This document shows, one piece after another, positions 1 through 12,716 of a DNA stretch of 45,000 nt. The stretch lies in NCBI GenBank assembly GCA_018398765.1, contig JAHBMJ010002841.1, forward strand, positions 34,115-79,114. Direction: 5' to 3'. The translations under genes were made by a program, and so were the position numbers. The notes under the pieces were generated by a model. The model worked only from the letters and a program-made list of their open reading frames with translations. It did not search any database and was not told the origin of the DNA. This DNA is from Chromera velia (taxonomy: Eukaryota; Sar; Chromeraceae). Position 1 is the first letter of the stretch; each line of letters opens with the position of its first letter.

Positions 1-377
1 AGCAGAAAGATAATGCGTTGACGGAAATGCACACAGATGCAGATACCTACACAAAGAGACAGGCAAATATTATTAGGAGGACAGAAAAATAGGCAGACAG
101 GCAAGCGGGCAGGCAGAGAAAACAGATCGACCGACTGACCGAGCTGCAGTCAGACACGAGGAAGGATTGACATACGGACGGAAGGGCTGCCAACCAGAGA
201 CACAGGAACGATGACCAGCAGCCGAACAGAAGAACAGACAAGCGACTGGCATACAGGCACACAGATTCTGAGACAAAGAGACGAACAAATAATATTATCA
301 GTAGACAGACAGGCACGCAGAAAAAGACACAAACAATACACACGCAGGCGTTCATATATGCAGACAGATTGACTGAC

Positions 378-3300
378 TGGCTCCACAATTGTCGCAAGTC
401 ACAGGGCAGTTGTTTTGCACCTCAATGGACCCCGCTTTCTGGCATCCGGGGTCGTATTGTGCGTACCTGCAGGCACGCAGGCAGGCAGGCAGGCAGGCCG
501 GCAGGTAGGCACGCACGCAGGCAGGCAGGCACGTGTCGTCTCGGGAGTCTGTCAATTCGTCCCATCATATTCAATTTCGACGTTTCAGTAGTCGTCTGGA
601 CTCCCGTGTACGTGCACTTATTGCATGTACATTTGGATGGCGTCACGCAGTTTGTAGTGACGGGAAAACCAAAGGGTGATGAAGAGACGTTCTGTTGATA
701 TTTAAGGGAAGCAATCAAGAGGTTTAGAAAAAAGTCTTCACGGCTTTTGCATTCCTCTCTCCACCGACCCTGCATTTTCCCGGCAGACATGTAGCTACTT
801 CCTGGCTGCCCAATCATTGGGTCTCAGTGCGTCAGTGAAGTAGCTAGGCAATTGGTGGAAATCTACAGCACCATCAGGAAACCGACCATCCGCATGTGTT
901 GCCGAAGAAGTCCGTGTAGGTGGAGGAGTCTTTGCAGGCAGCCGCGATGGTGTCAAAAGAGTCTTGTCTCATGTTGGCGACGGCGGAGGGGGTCGTTGTT
1001 GGCATTGGGTTATCGGCAGGATAGCCGGTTTGGACGCACGTGGCTGCGCAGGTCTCGTCGTAGAAATCCAAAATTGTCAGGCGCCTGTGGGCAGATGAGA
1101 TCGAATGGAGAGAGGATTCATCTCAAGTGTTCAATCTTGTTTCACTCACATGTCGCGCATAAAAGTCGAGTCTTGCTTCGTCCTTTACCAGAGGCGCAGC
1201 AGGCAGAGGAGCAAACAGGCAGCAAGTTGGACAAAACGTCACGAAAGCAGGCAGGAGACAGGCAGTTAGGTGAAAGATACGAAGTGCCAAGAAAACAGAC
1301 CGTAACATGCAGTAACCGACTGTCGCCAGGAAAAATAAAAACTCGCTTGTGCAGAGACACGAACACGAAGGCGCATCTACAAAACATATCTCAGGACTGG
1401 AAGACGTTTACGTCCTTTCATGCATACCAGTGCTTCCAACCCAACAACTTGGTATGATCTTAGCCTTCAAAATGAGTGGGGCAATTGCTTGCTTGCGTGC
1501 ATGCAGACCTGCATCGGGGGGAATTTTTGTTTTCTGGATGTCCGCATTTGTCTCTAATGAGACTTCTCTCGAGATTGATGGCCTCCTTGCGCCTCCTCTG
1601 CTCTCTCACATACGCCACCCTGGCGTGTATTTCCGTCTTCTCTGCCTCGATAAAGACAACGTCCCACTTTGGAAAATGGAGAGGTGACCTCAAAGATTCG
1701 CCCTCAAACTCCAGGCGGCTCTGTTCGATGTTCAGCTTGTCCTGCTTCTCCTTTTCCTCTTGAGTCTTGTCGTGCTCCCAGTTTGCCCTGCGGGGCCGTT
1801 TGTCCCTCTCCAATCTCTGGGCTCTTCTTGGCGGAGCCCAAAAAAATCCCTGAGAGGTCCACGAAGGATCCTCTGAGGGACCCTCCTCCAAGAGCCGCCT
1901 GCATCCTCCATCAGGGGACATCGATCCATCACAGAGACGCAGAGAGGTAGAAAACACGCTCTCACTTAAAAGCACACACATCTTTCTCGAACGCTCATAT
2001 GAGAAAGCTGATGCATTAAGAAAATAGAAAGATTCTTAATATGTGTACACATTGCACCATACAGATAGCAGGAGGCTAAGGTGCCTCGTATGTGCAACTT
2101 CAGGTTGCTGGTACAGACTTCTTCAAGAGACGCAATTTCCAATGCCCCAATGAACATATCCATGTGCACTTGTGTCTATGCGTAGCTCTTCTACAAGCGC
2201 TACCCCTGACCTTGTCATACTCAATCCAGTGCACAGAGTAGATCCTGTGTGAGCAGCCGCCAGACAGGAGGACATGGAGGTGAGGTTGTCTGTCACCCTC
2301 TGGGAGGACACGACTGTCGTTCTCTCCATGCTTGCCTGCGTGGTGCTGATGTCTGTGGCCACATCCGTGTTCATTGTGCTGATGCTTGCCTGAAAGGAAA
2401 CGAGCAGTTTGTAGAGAAATCAAACATCTTTCAATCGAAATTCCTTCCGACGTGCATGTCCAGTTCAAGCTCAGGCATTATTCGAAAGCTACTCAGTGAG
2501 TGCTAAGCTGATTTGATGCAAGACATTAATCTTTCTCTCGCCGTGCTTCTTTCTTTGACACAAGAATCGTCCTCACATTTCCACTTCCGGATTTGAGCAG
2601 CGCTTTGTCTGGAAACCTGAAGTTGTTAAATTCCATTCCTTTCTTTGATTTGTTCATGGACTCACACATGAAGGCATGATGCTAAAGTTCGCAAATACAC
2701 GATCCCAACAACCCAGCCTGCCTTATTAGGGGTCACGCCCTTCCATCTCGCAGCAAAGCTTCCTTCCTTTCTTTCAACAAATGCCGATAAACAGTCATGT
2801 CACTTGCTGAAACGTCTGCCTCGGAAGTTTCAAGGTATCCTTTGCAGTTGGTGAAGAAGGCAGGCCAAATCAAGTCGCCATGCAACTAGACAGTCTCTCT
2901 CGTCTCACCTGGATGGCTGCCAGAGTTGAGGACACGGCCACACTCTTCCCTCCTCCAGAGATAAAATCATCCAGAGGGACCCCTCCCTTGAAGATGTCTT
3001 GAACTTCGTTACTCTGCATGTAGTATTGCTCACCTCCACAAAAGCATTCACATCCAATACCCTATGACATCGTTCAAAGCAGGCATTCAGGAGACTGGGA
3101 GGGAATTGGTTTTTGCGAGGTCCGGGGCCGGGCATGAAAATTCAACAGGAAAGTAATGTTGTTCCCATCAGCCTGGCCGAAAAATCGGCGGGAGCACAAA
3201 GAGGAATTTTCCTGTCATTCGATCAATTTCAAAGATCTTCCAGCGCCTTCAAGAAGGAAGACAGACCTGCAGTGCTTGGGGGAAGTATTTCACGTCCACT

Positions 3301-6300
3301 AGCTGTCCTTCTCTGCTGTCATCACCTGCATGCAGGGACACAGCTTTCCAAGACGGTGAGTCTGAGTAAGAGAGACCATAGGTTGCACTTTGCAAAACAC
3401 TTGCACATAAATGTGTCCTTTCCTAACAGCTGAAACCCTTTTTTTTTGGCTGAGGTGGAACCCTAAAGACATAGACGCTCTTTCTGGCCTCAGAGTCGAC
3501 GCCAAATGGTTTCCCTTCCTCCTTTCTGTCTGTCTGTCTATCTGCCTGCCTGCCTGCCTGCCTGGTTTTCCTTCCTTCTTTCTTTCTTTCTTTCTTTCTT
3601 TCTTTTTTTTCTTTCTTTCTTTCTGGCCCTCTCCCTCTCTCTTTGTCTTTTTGTTCTTTTTTTTTTCATTTATTCACTCATTCATGCAGTCTGTTGACTT
3701 CCTTTCCCACTTCATTTTTTCCGTGCTCGTGCTTTCTCTTCCGCCTTACCGATGGCAAGAGAGCCCCCAGAGCAGTCGCTTATCTGCTGCCACTCGATTC
3801 CTGCACATGCACATGCAGACGCACACACACACACTCTCTCTCTCGACATGCAGAGGTGAAGACAGGAACGAAGGCCATCCAGATTAAGTCAGATCAATCT
3901 GGATTCTTTGCAAGGGCCAGAAAAGAAAACCACAAAAAGCAATCGAAACAAATTGTTCTGCGGGAAATCCTTCACAGCTCAAGAACGAAATTCTTTCAAG
4001 TGCTTTTTGACTGTTTGCAGGCCGGGAGAAGACCAAAAATGCTGACCATCAACTTAGAGGTGAAATATCAGTCTGAACTTCTGGTCATCCCTAGCGGAAG
4101 ACAAGCTTACGGAGCCACATTCTTCGAAAGCCTTCTGTGACTGTCGCCCTCTTTCTTTCTGACACTGACTCACCCTCTGACGGCACGGTGAAGGGGAGTG
4201 AGTTTATTGTCGACTGCTCTCCCGTCGAGAGTCCGGGCATCCATAGGTGTGTAGGGAGGGGCCGGCTTTGTATCGCTATGGAGTCAACGTATAGAGTTGC
4301 CGTCGTGTTGGCAAACACCTGAAGGATCCAGAAGGGGCGCAGGGGGGTAGGTACTTCAGAGAATTGTATCACGCTCTGGTCCATTCATTTAAACCGGCAA
4401 CACTTTGGGAAATCTCTAGTCCAAAATCATGGTTGAAGTTTGAAATACAGAAAGAGAGACAGGGAGAGAAGACACGAAAGAGATAAATGACAGGGAGAGA
4501 ACCGGGAGGAAAAAAGGAACAAAACAAGATGCGAGAAACAAGACGACTAAATGTGAGACGTTGAGATATGAAAACCGTGCGGAGTCGGACAGCCAGCTAC
4601 TGTGTCTGCAGAAGTATGGAGACAGTACACCGTTGGAGAGGCCAACGAACGCGAACTGACCACTGCGTAGTGTCTCCAGGTGTTGTCCCACAAAACAGTT
4701 GCGGGGTTAGAACTGAGTGTGGTTGTTCCCGTGACTTCATTTGAGGGTCTAGAAGATGTGAAGTTCTTTCTGGTGGCGAACGTCTCTCCGTCACTCCAGA
4801 GGGTGCCTACTCTTCTGCCCTGCGGGAATTAAGTGTGAGAGGGTCATGGGTGAGAAGGAGGGAGCCGGCTGGGAAGCATTCAATTGTGCTGAATCACCAT
4901 ATCGCAGGGAAGCGAGTGGAGCAGTCAATGGGTGTCGAGTTGGAGAAGAGCAGTAAGAAGATGTCTGGGTACATGTTTGGCTGTCTATCTTTCTTGTCAT
5001 CCGTCTCTGTGATTTTCTGTCTCTATACCGTTGAGTGTGATTGTTTGTGTGTGTGATATGCGTGTGCATCTGCCTGCCTGTCTCTCTCTTTAGTTGTCTG
5101 GATCTCTCTGCATCCGTCCCTCTTTCCTTCTTTCTGTACGTCTGTCCATCCGTCCCTTCATTTTACTCTGCGTCTGTCTATGTGTCTTTTCTTCCACTTC
5201 TTCGTCTTTCTGTCTTTCTTTCTGCCTGTCTCTATGTCGTAGAAACACAGTCCGTGCCGTCTCATCGACTGAGTTCGTGAGACCCATAAGCAAACCCCAT
5301 CGGCATCAGCTGCCAGCAGATGTTCCCAGAAACCCCTGGATTCAGGGTCGTCTTTCTGATTCACGGGAAGGGAACAAACAGAGAAGAGAAGAGAAGAGTA
5401 GAGAAGAGAACAACAAAGACGGGCAGGAGCGTGTGATTCCAGAAGAAGAAAACGGCTCTCTCGTCTGCAGCATGAGTACAAGAATCGCTCCTGGGAGCAT
5501 GCCACATCTTTTGGTGGGACGTAGGAAGTGTGTTGGGTGATATACAGAGTCACTGCCTGTGTGGACGAGATATTCACCGGTCAACAGTTTTTTCTTTCCG
5601 CGTTTGAATCTAAGTTGAAAGATACGCAGAGGGGTCAGACGGAGACAACAAAGAGACGTAAACAGTGAAAGAGACAAGTGGAAAGAGAGGCCGAGTGAAA
5701 GAAAGACCTCGTCAAGATTTCAAAGTCTGCATCCGCAGTCTTCACCCAGCTGGCAATTGAAAACTGCCTGCATCAGAATCAGAAGCAGAGACAGACACGA
5801 AATGGAACACAGCACGTACAGGAACATTGAAAGCGGATTTTCTCGTAAACTCTAAGCTTCATCTGCACATGCGATCGGCTCTTTATTCGCTCTTTCTTTG
5901 ACTAAATTTTGCATACCACCGTACTCTGACGGGGTTTGCTGTACCCGGTCGAAGACACAAAATGTAGAATAGGCGCCTTTACATACACATGCATCCACAC
6001 CCACTCATCCACTGCCTTGCTTCCTCACTCACTCCCAACCCACTCGGTGAGTCGCGGAAAGTTGTCTGATGAGATCGATTGCGAGGGGGGGAAATCCGTG
6101 GCCGATGCAAGGTAGACCCTCGCCTGTATTCGTTCGTTCAATCATCCACTAACCTCTTTATGCACGTATGTATGTTGCTCTTATGTCGAATGGCCAAAAG
6201 GCGTGTGTCTTAGTTGGGCGAAGAAACAATGCAAGCGAAGACTGAATGTCAGAGTAACTGTTTCGGATCCTTCATTCAGTATTTTTGGACACACGAGAAT

Positions 6301-6413
6301 GCCTGACCGACCGGGAGGGAAACGCAATGCACCGAAACAAAACAAAACAAACACCTCCACGAATCTGCAGCCTGAGAGAAGCGACAAATGGACACCCCAA
6401 AATGATAGACAAT

Positions 6414-6456
<43 letters not shown>

Positions 6457-8562
6457 GGGAGAGATAGAGAGAAAGAGACAGACCTGGCTGTCTTCAAAGT
6501 AAGTTGAGGAGGCAGGAGAGAAGAATTTGCTTCCCGTATTGAACTTTTTGATGACTGTCAGCAGCTCTTCGGTGTTGGTCACACCACGGGCGTCCTGCAG
6601 GATGGATGATGAAACCAGAGGGACTTTTATCAATTTCTGCCTGAAAACAAAGAGCCGTTAATTATCCACGCAATCAAACAGTCGCAGCAGTTTCACCAAG
6701 ATCTCTCCATCCTCAGCTCAGCCAGCGCACGCTCACTCAGACATATGCACTCCGGCCTGATACGTGCACACAGAAGCATGTACATTTTATATGCACGTGA
6801 TATCAAGAGGAATCGGAGCAAAGCGTTTCAATCTTTAAAGATGCAGAAAACTCGATCATGCGATCACACGCCTCACCGCAACTTTTAGTTCCTTTGCTAG
6901 GTTCGAGTGGACACTGCACGCAACAGGAAGGGAACCGATGAGTGAATGCAGTGGATGAGATCCAGACGTGGCGCATGCATCTGAAAATAGATCAATTGTC
7001 TCTTCACGTAGAGACAGATAAAGCGGAGTAGGAAAAGAGACTCCGCAGAGAAGGAGACAATGCAGGTAAACATACGGGGGCGCTACAAGAAGATCGCCCC
7101 ATGAAAAAAAAAAACAGCTGTCCGATCCTCACGGAAAAATTCCACTGGATGACTGACGTACTGACTCGTACNGAGAGGGAGAGGGAGAGGGAGAGCGAGA
7201 GGGAGAGGGAGAGGGAGAGGGAGAGGGAGAGATAGAGGGAGAGGGAGAGGGAGAAGGAGAGATAGAGAGAAAGAGACAGACCTGGCTGTCTTCAAAGTAA
7301 GTTGAGGAGGCAGGAGAGAAGAATTTGCTTCCCGTATTGAACTTTTTGATGACTGTCAGCAGCTCTTCGGTGTTGGTCACACCACGGGCGTCCTGCAGGA
7401 TGGATGATGAAACCAGAGGGACTTTTATCAATTTCTGCCTGAAAACAAAGAGCCGTTAATTATCCACGCAATCAAACAGTCGCAGCAGTTTCACCAAGAT
7501 CTCTCCATCCTCAGCTCAGCCAGCGCACGCTCACTCAGACATATGCACTCCGGCCTGATACGTGCACACAGAAGCATGTACATTTTATATGCACGTGATA
7601 TCAAGAGGAATCGGAGCAAAGCGTTTCAATCTTTAAAGATGCAGAAAACTCGATCATGCGATCACACGCCTCACCGCAACTTTTAGTTCCTTTGCTAGGT
7701 TCGAGTGGACACTGCACGCAACAGGAAGGGAACCGATGAGTGAATGCAGTGGATGAGATCCAGACGTGGCGCATGCATCTGAAAATAGATCAATTGTCTC
7801 TTCACGTAGAGACAGATAAAGCGGAGTAGGAAAAGAGACTCCGCAGAGAAGGAGACAATGCAGGTAAACATACGGGGGCGCTACAAGAAGATCGCCCCAT
7901 GAAAAAAAAAAACAGCTGTCCGATCCTCACGGAAAAATTCCACTGGATGACTGACGTACTGACTCGTACACTTCGGTTGGGTTGGCCGTCATGGCCAGCA
8001 TGACGAGGAACAGCAGAAAGTAGAGGATGAAAATTGTTCCCTCCCTCATTCTCTGTTCTATGCTGCACTCGAGTTCCATCCTGCAGCACGACCGGAAAGA
8101 AAACTCAATCACAACGAAGGAGAGAGAGAGAGAGAGAGAGAGAGAGGTACTTTTCTTTTGACATTACAAATGCGTGGCAGCATGCACCAACATGTGTCTA
8201 TATATGCAAATCCACTTTCACTCATTCATCAATATTTACCTCTCGAGAAATCTGTTCCTCCGTATGCAGTCGTTATTACTGTTTGCAGTCGATTTGCGTG
8301 TTATCACTCCGATGCTTTCGCTCTTCTTGACATCAAGGAGTTTTTGGTTTTTCGCCTCCTCCCTCTTTTTCCTGAGGACTTTGTCATGCTCATTTTCGAA
8401 ACGCTCCAAACCACCTTGCTCTCTGTCTCCTGCAAGACCACCATCCTCTAGGGTGGGCAAAATGACCGCAACCGCCCCAGCTGCCATGGTTAGTGACTTG
8501 GGAGCAGCCGGCGGCCGTTCGTTTTCCTGCTTTTGATCACCTCGTCTCCTTGGTGATTCCAT
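378..8562 (-). CDS. Multi-exon membrane protein with TM segment, Laminin-G-like domain and ShK-like cysteine module
   Basis: Phase-consistent exons: 8562-8240, 8080-7931, 7438-7282, 6371-6355 (weak), 5767-5708, 5335-5284, 4819-4661, 4318-4174, 3800-3750, 3325-3267, 3061-2909, 2389-2211, 1898-1689, 1084-887, 466-378. The first exon is basic and probably cytosolic. The second holds a TM segment (FILYFLLFLVMLAMTA) preceded by RMREG, like TM1 of polycystin channels. Exons 5767 to 3267 form a ConA/Laminin-G-type fold: FSIASWVKTADADFEIL, TLWSDGE, DNTWRHYAV joined to VFANTTATLYVDS. Exon 1898-1689 is a charged helix. Exons 1084-887 and 466-378 join at NTCGW/YAQYDPGCQ and end CPVTCDNC, an ShK-like six-cysteine pattern. 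No later TM segments are seen, so the polycystin link is tentative and the 3' end may lie off the window. The start at 8562 is the first ATG of the open frame; 8487 is an alternative. Exon 7438-7282 is duplicated at 6640-6484 (see repeat). Confidence 0.65.
466..545. repeat. (GCAG)n/(GCAC)n tetranucleotide tract
   Basis: Imperfect GCAG, GCAC and GCCG units lie directly upstream (in the sense of the minus-strand gene) of the acceptor at 467, so the tract forms the intron end. Bases 1-377 hold similar decayed GACA/GGCA sequence in which I see no secure exon. Confidence 0.85.
3525..3665. repeat. Intronic CTGT/CTGC and CTTT simple repeats
   Basis: TCTG, CTGC and then CTTT units make a pyrimidine-rich plus strand within the intron between exons 3750-3800 and 3267-3325 of the membrane-protein gene. 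Long Ser/Phe frames here are repeat translations, not genes. Confidence 0.85.
6463..7969. repeat. 709-bp identical direct duplication around an N (probable assembly artefact)
   Basis: Bases 6463-7171 and 7261-7969 read identically at an offset of 798. Between them lie one N at 7172 and a (GAGGGA)n/(GA)n tract. Each copy contains the same 157-nt exon of the membrane-protein gene (6484-6640 and 7282-7438). The left copy also carries the last 39 bases of the preceding exon, cut off exactly at the N. This is what a mis-closed gap in a GA microsatellite would produce. A recent tandem duplication is the alternative. Confidence 0.9.
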
Positions 8563-10270
8563 GAGGAATCAATTCCACTTTCTGATTCAACAAGTTCTCT
8601 CAAAGGACGGTTAGTCCGAATGTTCTGTCTGCACTGTACGGATGCCTCACCAAACTCCCTGTCGGTTTCTCGCCGCTGGCTCACAGGTCTATATATATAT
8701 ATATGGATATCTATAGTTTGCATCACTGCATTAATTATTGGTGATTGCAACCGAATGCATATTATAATTATACTTTTTTTTTTTTAACTATACACACAAT
8801 TTTTAATTCCATGTAATTCGGTTCAGTCTAGAAGTTTAAGTTATTGTTTCAAAACTTAGGCTCTCCAATCGCCGTCAGTGTATATACGTCCCTCTAATAG
8901 ATTGACACACGATACATCGCCGTCAGTGTATATACATCCCTCTAATAGATTGACACACGATAAAATTTGTTCTAGAATCACCTTTGTCCAATTTAAATTC
9001 AAAAATGAAAAATCAGTAGGAGGGGAACCAGAGGGCCCTTCCAGCCTGAGTGCCTTCTCAATAGGGAGGTCACAGCATTCTCTGGGTCTTTCGACTCGGA
9101 AAGCGCAAACTAAGCAATCCTTTGATAATTGATTCTTTGTATACAAAAAAAAAAAAAAAGAGGGCAAGCGCATGAGAGGAAAGGAAGAAAAGAAGATTGA
9201 GAAATAAGGGGCAAATTAATGGGGAGGGTCTCTTTGAAGTTGTTTTCCGCCATCAAAGGGTAGCCCTTGTCAAGGGGACAAACTTTTAGAAAGTTTTTGC
9301 CCTGCTTCTCCTCTCTTTTCGTTGTTTTCCGAGTCCTACTCTACCACCGCTTGAGAAATAAACCGCAGTAAAAGTGATCAATGAGCAGTAGTCCTAGATT
9401 CAGAACAGACGGGACGAACCGGAACCTTTTGACAGACTAGGCTAGATCCGCCCCTCATATATGGGGACGCGGCATACATAACAAAAACCTCAATCAAGTC
9501 AATCAAATTGAGGAATAGCGGCGGCCAAGCGGCCTGTAGCGGCCTGCCTCATTGAAATTAATGATTCTACGGGCGGGACCATTCATAAAATGAGGGATAA
9601 ACATTGCCATGGAGATTGACCGCGACATTAAAAATAATGGAAAAGAAACTTGACTCAAAGACAAGTGCAGACACTGTGAGGTTTGAAGTCATCGGGAATA
9701 GATGCCACTTCAGACGTTGTACAGGTCAAAAAAAGAAATTTAGAGAAGGAGGGTTTGACAAAATAATTAATAGCTTGGTCTTACAATAATGCAATCAAGT
9801 TGAATCAGCCTGGCTTGTATATGCATCAAATATGAGCTTAGATACAGGAATTGTATGCTATTTAATTGAAGAACAGGGGTTTATTTTAGGCCGTGCATGG
9901 TCTACTATAGATAAAAAAATATATAAAAAACTAAGAAAACTTTTTTTTTTTTTTTAAAGTCCTAGTTTAAATCATCCGCTTAACTAGAGAAAATTCTGTG
10001 GTTTAGGTGTTGCATGAGTGTTGCATGCAGGGAGTGTTACATTAAAAACAACTCATGTTTATATATATAGGTTGCACTCGAGTTGTCCTCTAACCCTTCA
10101 AAGGTCTGGTCATTGAGAAGAAAGCTGCAAAAAAACAATAGAGAGAAAGCCTTTCCTGGTTCCTAGCCTTCAGTAAAGGACTTTTCTTGTCACTGGGCTT
10201 CCATCTTCGCTGACTCTCCCTCTGGTAGGGAATCTGCACAAGGAAGTGCTCCCCCTTTCCCTCCTTCACA
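8563..10270. other. AT-rich intergenic stretch without recognisable genes
   Basis: This is the presumed upstream region of the minus-strand membrane-protein gene. It holds an (AT)n run near 8692-8703, homopolymer A/T runs near 8776, 9144 and 9942, and a 48-bp tandem duplication. Only short frames without family resemblance are present. Some of it may be 5' sequence of the retrotransposon that follows. Confidence 0.6.
8868..8962. repeat. 48-bp tandem duplication
   Basis: Two head-to-tail copies (8868-8915 and 8916-8962) start ATCGCCGTCAGTGTATATAC and differ at one internal base (CGTCC versus CATCC) and at their ends. No function is apparent. Confidence 0.9.
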
Positions 10271-10299
10271 GCCAGCCCCGCCTGTTTTTAACTCTTCTT

Positions 10300-12660
10300 T
10301 GTATCTTGACGTCTTTTCACAACTGCATACCCACTCTCATCAGGTTCCCTTTAGCATTCACTCTCCCTTCTTGCCCCCACCAGTCCCTCCGTCTTGCCCT
10401 TATTTTTGCATAGAAGAAATAAGGAAAGTCTTTTGGTTCACAAAGGAGGAAAAGGTTGTAGGGTTGTCCAGACTCGCCCTCAACCACCTCTCCCTCTGCT
10501 TTCAATATTCGTCTCTTTCTCGTGCTTTGTTATTTATCTATTTGAACTTAATTCACTTGACATCCGCTTGGCAAGATAAATGGAATATAACTAAAATCTG
10601 TCCGGTTCCAAAGGGGCCTCTTTCCCCTGACCCTGGTGAATGGCGTCCGATTTATGTTGTTTCACTCTTACCAAAACTCTTTTCTTCACTCCAGGACCTC
10701 TCTGCCCATCTTACATCGCAAGTGAAGATTGACTATAGGCAGTTGAGTTTTCAGCAAGGGGTAGGAATAAGAGAAGCCATTAAAACACTTACCGTGCTGA
10801 TGTAAAAGGCAAAGAAATGAAAGAAGCCCTTGTTAGTATGCTTTGTAGACTTCAGCAAAGCCTTTGACTCCCTGCCCAGGGATGTTTTGTTTGAAGTTTT
10901 GTTGAAGCAAGGGGTGAGTGCAGTTGATATTAAAATGATTTGAGCAATATATACAAATGTGTACAGAAGCATCACTGGTAGCCCTTTTATGTTCAAGGAA
11001 GAGAAAGGGGTGAAACAAGGGGATCCTCTCTCCCCTCTTCTCTTCTTGATTTTCATCAATGATCTGTATGAAAGAGTGAAGGCTTCCGGTCATGCAGAGG
11101 TTCTTTAGAGAGGTTCTGCTCGGTAGGGTTGAGTGCGATAGCCTTGGTTATGCCGATGACCTTATCCTCGTTGCTGAGAGCATGCATGACCTGTAAGTTA
11201 GCTTGAATGAATTGAATTCTTTCTGTAAAGAGAGAGGACTCACTGTTAATTTAAAAAAGATGAAAATCATGCGTCTGTCCGACTCTTACCCTGCAATTGA
11301 AGGCAAGATTATGTTTGGGGGAAAAGAAGTCGACAGAGTGGGGTCATATAAGTATCTGGGTGTTCTTTTGTTCGAAGGAGGAGACTTAAGGGAGGTAATA
11401 GAAGAGAGGCTTAGCATAGCAAGTAGATGGATCGGTCATGCAAAGAGCATGGCACTCTCTTTAGGTCGTCTGCCCCCCGCAGCAAAAATTTTGTGTTTAT
11501 ACGCTTTCTGGTTGCCTGTTGCTCTATACGCGTTTGACTGTCTACCTGTCTGCAAGTCAGATATGGATGCATTAGATGCCCTTCAATTGCGCTTTGTCCA
11601 TTGGGCTTTGAATCTGTCCTTCTCTTCTTTCCGTGTACCTACTCTATGTGCTGTTGATCTACTTCCTGTACGTGTGCACGTATCGATGAGACTTGCTGGG
11701 TATTTGACTAACTTAAAACATATTGACCTCAAGATGCCCGCAGGTGCCTGGTCAGCTTTAATGAATGGTGATTGTTCTTCCTCTATAATGTACGCACAAA
11801 AATTGATTGGGTTGACTGGATTGGAGGAATTTGTGACTGTCAATCTAACTATCAGGAGAAGGAAGAAAGCCACTAAGGTTGGCCGTCTCCTTCTCTTAAG
11901 AGCAGTGATCAACCGGGAAGTTGATGAATGGATTGATGCTTGTCTAGAAAGGGCCGCTTCACGGGGGGCGGTTTTGCAGTTTGGCAGAGGCGTCAGACCG
12001 AATGTGTTCCAAACGTCTTATCCTACTGCCTAACGTTCGTCTCTCCTCTTCTTTTCCTCTACTTTTCCCTCATCTCCTTCGTCTTCCCATTTTGTTTCCC
12101 TCTCTTGCGCTGCGATCTGGTCCTCAGGCCTTTTTTTAGCCTTGCTGTATATGTTGCTTGGTGGTCGCCCCTATACACCGTACAGAGGCCCTGGGCTGGA
12201 AAACGCGGTTTGCTCTGCACGCAGGGGCAAAGCAGACGATCTGCTATATCAACTGACTGAATGCACAGAAACAACTTCAAACAAGAGCAGATCGAGAGGC
12301 TCTGAATGCAATTGTAACCAAAATTGAAGCCAAATTAGGCAGAGCCCAAGAAAGAGAGAGAAAGTGGTTGCTATCGATAGACTCCACCCCTCTAAAACAC
12401 GCCATGCAAAGCGAATTGTTGGCACGAATGAAGGTCACCCTGGCACTCAGACACTCACCTATACCGGCCCTGCGACTCTTGCGAAACATCTGTCTGCGCC
12501 CGTCATCGTAAAGCCTGCGATTCGATGCATGTGATGGTTACTTACCTCTCTTCCCGTCTCACCTTTGAATGTTTTCTGGACTGCTCTCTGCCATTGGGAC
12601 ACGATGGCTGCCAGGTTTAGTCAACTTCTTCTTCATCATCATCATCATCATCATTATTAT
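10300..12660 (+). mobile_element. Decayed non-LTR (LINE-type) retrotransposon with reverse transcriptase remnants
   Basis: Fragments of one reverse transcriptase appear in order: ICPVPKGP...EWRPI near 10600, FVDFSKAFDSLP at 10842, GVKQGDPLSPLLF near 11009 and YADDLILV at 11149. A long open thumb/connection part runs 11203-12033. Stops (TGA near 10940, TAA near 11192) and frameshifts break the frame, so it is inactive. No LTRs, integrase or gag were seen. The 3' part ends in a (CAT)n/(ATT)n tail at about 12630-12665, a typical LINE end. The sequence GCCATTG-GACACGATGGCTG just before this tail recurs at 37630, marking another 3' end of the same family. The 5' limit is uncertain. Confidence 0.85.
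11203..12033 (+). pseudogene. Reverse transcriptase C-terminal part (longest intact piece of the retrotransposon)
   Basis: A 276-codon open frame follows the YADD box after an in-frame TAA near 11192. It begins LNSFCKERGLTVNLKK, the segment that normally follows the catalytic aspartates, and contains YKYLGVLL, a common LINE thumb motif. It would not be made as a separate protein; it is the surviving tail of the broken polymerase. Tail residues after about 150 have no recognisable endonuclease or RNase H motif. Confidence 0.8.
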
Positions 12661-12716
12661 TATTAATCGGTCTATAGGCCATCATTATTATTATTGATCG
12701 GTCTATAGGCTATCAT
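12620..12716. repeat. (CAT)n(ATT)n tail with a doubled CGGTCTATAGGC unit
   Basis: A trinucleotide tail is followed twice by a near-identical ATCGGTCTATAGGC-ATC unit (about 12667 and 12697). The same unit follows an (ATT)n tract at 25299 with one change. This looks like the terminal signature of a dispersed retro-element. Confidence 0.75.

Noticed and set aside
1..360. Overlapping Cys/Leu/Ser-rich minus frames at the left edge
   Set aside because: Composition comes from decayed GACA/GGCA repeats; no acceptor-donor pair in the required phase gave a convincing continuation of the upstream gene.
3013..3032. Apparent 20-nt intron (GTGAGC...TGCAG, minus strand) in the membrane-protein gene
   Set aside because: Starting the exon at the TAG acceptor at 3062-3064 gives one continuous frame (GIGCECFCGGEQYYMQ) straight through, with phases fitting both neighbours, so no tiny intron is needed.
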